Part shown: positions 61,038-64,000 of the stretch, piece by piece | How positions within the stretch are numbered: position 1 is the stretch's first letter | Layout: each line of letters starts with the position of its first letter | NCBI GenBank assembly: GCA_030549495.1 | Contig: JAUIRK010000993.1 | Span: 124,001 to 188,000, forward strand | Direction: 5' to 3' | Source of the DNA: Nectonema munidae | Lineage: Eukaryota; Nematomorpha; Nectonematoida; Nectonematidae | Length of the DNA stretch: 64,000 nt | Program-made: the position numbers and the translations under genes | Notes under the pieces: generated by a model | The model's input: the letters and a program-made list of their open reading frames with translations, nothing else | Told to the model about the DNA's origin: nothing | Databases searched by the model: none

Positions 61038-62092
61038 TGTCTTTAACAAAAAAACGTCTTCACTTGAGTCTGAAACAAAAAGTAGAAGTCATCAAAAAAT
61101 ATGATAGACATGAAGTGTTTGCATATCGCTAAAGAAATGAGTGTGGGCAAAACTCAAGTGCAAAATATTAACCGAAATAGAGAAAAAATGAAAGAACTAT
61201 GGGAGAATGGTTCGAATCCTAAAATAAAGATAACCAAACTGAAAGAAACAAAAAATGATTGTTTGAACAAGTTAGTATTCAGGTGGTTTTGTGAGGCAAG
61301 AAGAAAACATATTCCTATATCAGGTAAGTTAATTCAAGAAAAGGCACTTTTACTGTCTAAAGATCTGAAGTTAGAAAGTTTTGTTGCTTCAAATGGTTGG
61401 TTAGATCGATTTCAAAAAAGGCATAATATCTCTCGCTCCATTTTATCTGGAGAGAATGCAAGCGTAAGTGAAGAGACGATTGAAAATTGGTGTTCACGTT
61501 TGATGTCTTTATGTGCTGGATATTCGCTAGATGACATTTTCAATGCAGATGAGACGGCTCTATTTTTTCGTGCCTTGCCTAACAAATCGCAAGTGATGAA
61601 AGGAGAAAGTTGTAATGGGGTCAAGAAATACTCAAGAAATAGGTTAACTGTTCTTTTATGCTGCAGCTCATCTGGTGAAAAATTGACTCCTCTGGTGATT
61701 GGACGTTCATGCTTTGCTAAATGTGGTTTTATCTCAAGAAGAAAATTTTAACACGGATGATGATTTACTCACTTTAATGTCAGAAACGGAGTGGAAAAAC
61801 TTTGTTGAGTTCGATTCGGCCATACATCCTATAGCTACAAGTGAAACTGACTAGGAAGAAAAAATGAGATCTGAAGCTAGAGGAGAGCATCTTTTTGACA
61901 ATGAAGAAGATTTTGATGATGATGAATTGATAGAAGAGTAAATAATCAACAAAAAAACAACGGTGATTTACCTTGAGAAGATCAGAGATAGAGCTCTCCA
62001 ATCACAAGATGAAACATTACTTAGTTTAATGTCAAAAGCTCTCAATCACATGAACAACTCCTTAGCAAAAACTCTAAAATAGATCCTTTTTC
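61038..62092 (+). pseudogene. Tigger/pogo transposase relic with internal deletion
   Basis: 61038-61100 starts MSLTKKRLHLSLKQKVEVIK followed by KYD, the psq-type HTH. A frame change near 61100 leads into a 216-codon frame: IAKEMSVGKTQVQNI, FVASNGWLDRFQKRHNISRS (CENP-B/Tc5-type DNA-binding helix) and DIFNADETALFFRALPNKS with the first catalytic Asp. It then has GEKLTPLVIGRSCFAKCGF. At about 61745 the sequence jumps to a C-terminal acidic region (LLTLMSETEWKNFVEFDSA) that ends near 62092. The rest of the DDE domain is missing, an internal deletion of roughly 120-150 codons judged against family length. It cannot be catalytic. Confidence 0.85.
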
Positions 62093-62213
62093 ATTTATGA
62101 ATTTTTTTAATTATTTTTCAATAAACCATTGCTTTTCCATGTTTATTTTAAGTAAATTAACTCCTAAGTTCCTATTACGAACGTAATATTGTAGTAACTT
62201 TATTTTTTTTAAT

Positions 62214-62314
62214 AAAAAAGTAAAACCCCTATATAACGACTTCCTTGTAAATACGACTTTTTTGATATGTCTGAACGATAGGTCGCATTTGAGGGGGTTT
62301 ACTGTACTGAAAGA
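62214..62314. repeat. ~100-bp foldback repeat with Tigger-like ends
   Basis: GTAAAACCCCTATATAACGA at the left and, inverted, GTAAACCCCCTCAAATGCGA at the right (TTTGAGGGGGTTTACTGTA). Such AACCCC..AACGAC ends are typical of Tigger-type MITEs. It may be the 3' end of the Tigger copy or a separate MITE. Confidence 0.5.
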
Positions 62315-62527
62315 GCGGTGATTCAAGATAAAGGTTTTTTTGTGATTTCGCGTAGGTTTATTTACTTTCATATTTCGCTTATATATCATAAAATTTTGTT
62401 AAATTACTTTCTCATTAAAATTTTCCAAAAATTTTTGCTGCAACATTGATTTTTGCGAACGTTTTCAAGTTTTGTTCATAGTAATAACAAAAACTTTTTA
62501 GAGTTTTAAAATATCTAACATTCTCGG

Positions 62528-64000
62528 AATGATGGAAGATGCTGATATAAATGCAAACGAGATTTATATGTCACCCCTATCAATTCCTGATCAATAGTGT
62601 CAGAGGAAGATTCTGGTGACGAGGAAAATGTTGAAATCAATAATTTTCCAAATCAGTTAGCGGCTGAAGGTATATTGGAACCCCTCAAAAATGAGGAGAC
62701 GGAAAATGAAATGGAAATTTGTCAAACGAGCAAAAGGGTTAAAAAAATACAATGGATTAATTTTGATGGTAGAAGTCATTTAACTGGAAGTTTCAACCCT
62801 GAGTTTGGCCCATTTTATTATGATAAACCTATGACAGTATTTGACGTGTTTTCTCTCTTTCTCAATGTCAACATTATTTATATGATTGTAAAATTTTCTA
62901 ATTTGTACGCTTCAGAAAATAAGTTTAGTTTAGAGGTGACAAGGTATGAAATTCTTTGTTTCATTGGTATTTTACTGTGTTCTAGTTACGTAAAATTACC
63001 TCGTTCACGATTGTATTGGGACAAAAGAATGTTTTAATTTCAAACTCTATGAAAAGAAAAAGGTTTGAAGAAATTAAGCATTATTTTCATGTTTGTGATA
63101 ATTACAATTTGTCTCAAAACGCTCAATTTGCTAAAATTAGGTCCTTGATTGAAGAATTAAATTCTGTTTATATGAAATATGCCCCTTCAAAGAATACGAC
63201 AGTATTGATGAAACAATGATTCAATATTTTGGTAGCCACCCTACCAAACAATTCTTAAAAGGGAAGCCAATTTGTTTTGGTTACAAACAGTGGTCTCATT
63301 GTATATCTCCAGGATACTGTATTCAGTTTGATATATATCAAGGAAGAAACAATGAAAAATAAAAGAGAAAAGATTTGTTTTATATGAAAGGTTTTATTGA
63401 ATTTTATTGAAAAGCAAACTAGTTTTTGTCCTAACTCTTATCATTTTGTGTGTGACAACTTTTTTACTTCTCTTAATACTGTGGAAGAACTTAAACAAAT
63501 GAACATAAAAATTACGCAAACGATAAGAAACATCAGGACAAAAATTTTTCCATTATTCACTACAAAAGAATTAAGATTAAAAGGAAGCAGCTTCTATAAA
63601 ATTCTGAGTAATGAGGGCATAAATATTTGTCAATGATTCGACAATAGAACAGTATTAGCTATTTCAAATGCAGTTTCGCACTTACATGTTAGACAAACGA
63701 TTCGTTACTCTACTAAGGAAAGTAAAAGAATAGGTGTAGATCAGCCCAATATATTTCATATTTACAACAAAATGAGATGGGTGGATCTCATGGATCAAAA
63801 TATTTCACAATATAGAACCTCTATAAGAGGTAAAAAATGGTATTGGCCGATAGTCACACATCTCTTCTACATGAGTGTAACTGAGGCTTGGCAAATATAT
63901 AGGCTGCTGACACCAAATGAAAAAAATGATCAACTATCTTTTAAAAGATGTCTTACTGATATGCTACTAAACAAGTATGGTAAATCTCCTGGTATAGGTA
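62528..64000 (+). pseudogene. piggyBac (PGBD3-like) transposase relic, runs off the window
   Basis: MMEDADINANEIYMSPL then, after a frameshift near 62595, SEEDSGDEENVEINNF. Next come FDVFSLFLNVNIIYMIVKFS, CFIGILLCSSYVKLPRSRLY and WDKRM (62840-63035). Further blocks are RFEEIKHYFHVCDNYNLS (63060-63115), YHFVCDNFFTSLNTVEELKQ (63440-63500), then IYNKMRWVDLMDQNISQYRT and SIRGKKWYWP (63755-63850). The order is that of PGBD3-type piggyBac proteins, with DNFF and the YNKxMGxVDxMDQ box (here MRWVD). Several frameshifts and stops break it. The C-terminal cysteine ribbon and right end lie beyond 64000. Confidence 0.88.

Overview
This is a eukaryotic, AT-rich window, and most of it is transposon debris. 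The host genes that can be recognised are metazoan: a DDX3/PL10-type DEAD-box helicase with GT-AG introns, a SPRY/SOCS-box (SPSB, gustavus-like) exon and a SMIM12-like membrane protein. Together with zf-MYM-type hAT, PGBD3-like piggyBac, pogo/Tigger and Ty3-type elements, they point to an invertebrate, most likely an arthropod such as a copepod or arachnid. The sequence alone does not fix the species.

Layout. 1-11.7 kb holds no host gene: a 5'-truncated LINE on the minus strand (1.6-2.7 kb), a small MITE, a (TCA)n microsatellite of about 2.3 kb (4.2-6.6 kb), a hAT relic and several hAT MITEs. 11.77-12.57 kb is the minus-strand SPSB-like exon. 13-21 kb contains two hAT elements with perfect 8-bp target duplications (one carrying a nested piggyBac MITE), piggyBac and hAT transposase fragments and a tRNA-like SINE fragment. 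22.1-22.4 kb is the single-exon SMIM12-like gene. 25.1-27.5 kb holds a GC-rich DIRS-like retroelement fossil and a possible LINE tail.

29.2-52.0 kb is one minus-strand gene, a DDX3/PL10-like RNA helicase. I rebuilt it as ten exons whose splice phases all agree and which give about 660 codons, the usual DDX3 size. Its introns hold most of the mobile DNA here: a young, nearly whole Ty3-type LTR element with identical-looking LTRs and a 5-bp target duplication (intron 6), three piggyBac transposase relics, a Tigger relic and hAT and piggyBac MITEs.

52.1-58.0 kb is a tandem duplication of an unassigned, protein-like unit. Copy 1 was hit by two separate hAT transposons and copy 2 keeps both empty sites. 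58.1-59.4 kb is a second, broken Ty3-like fossil. 59.8-64.0 kb is a piggyBac-Tigger-piggyBac stack that runs off the right edge.
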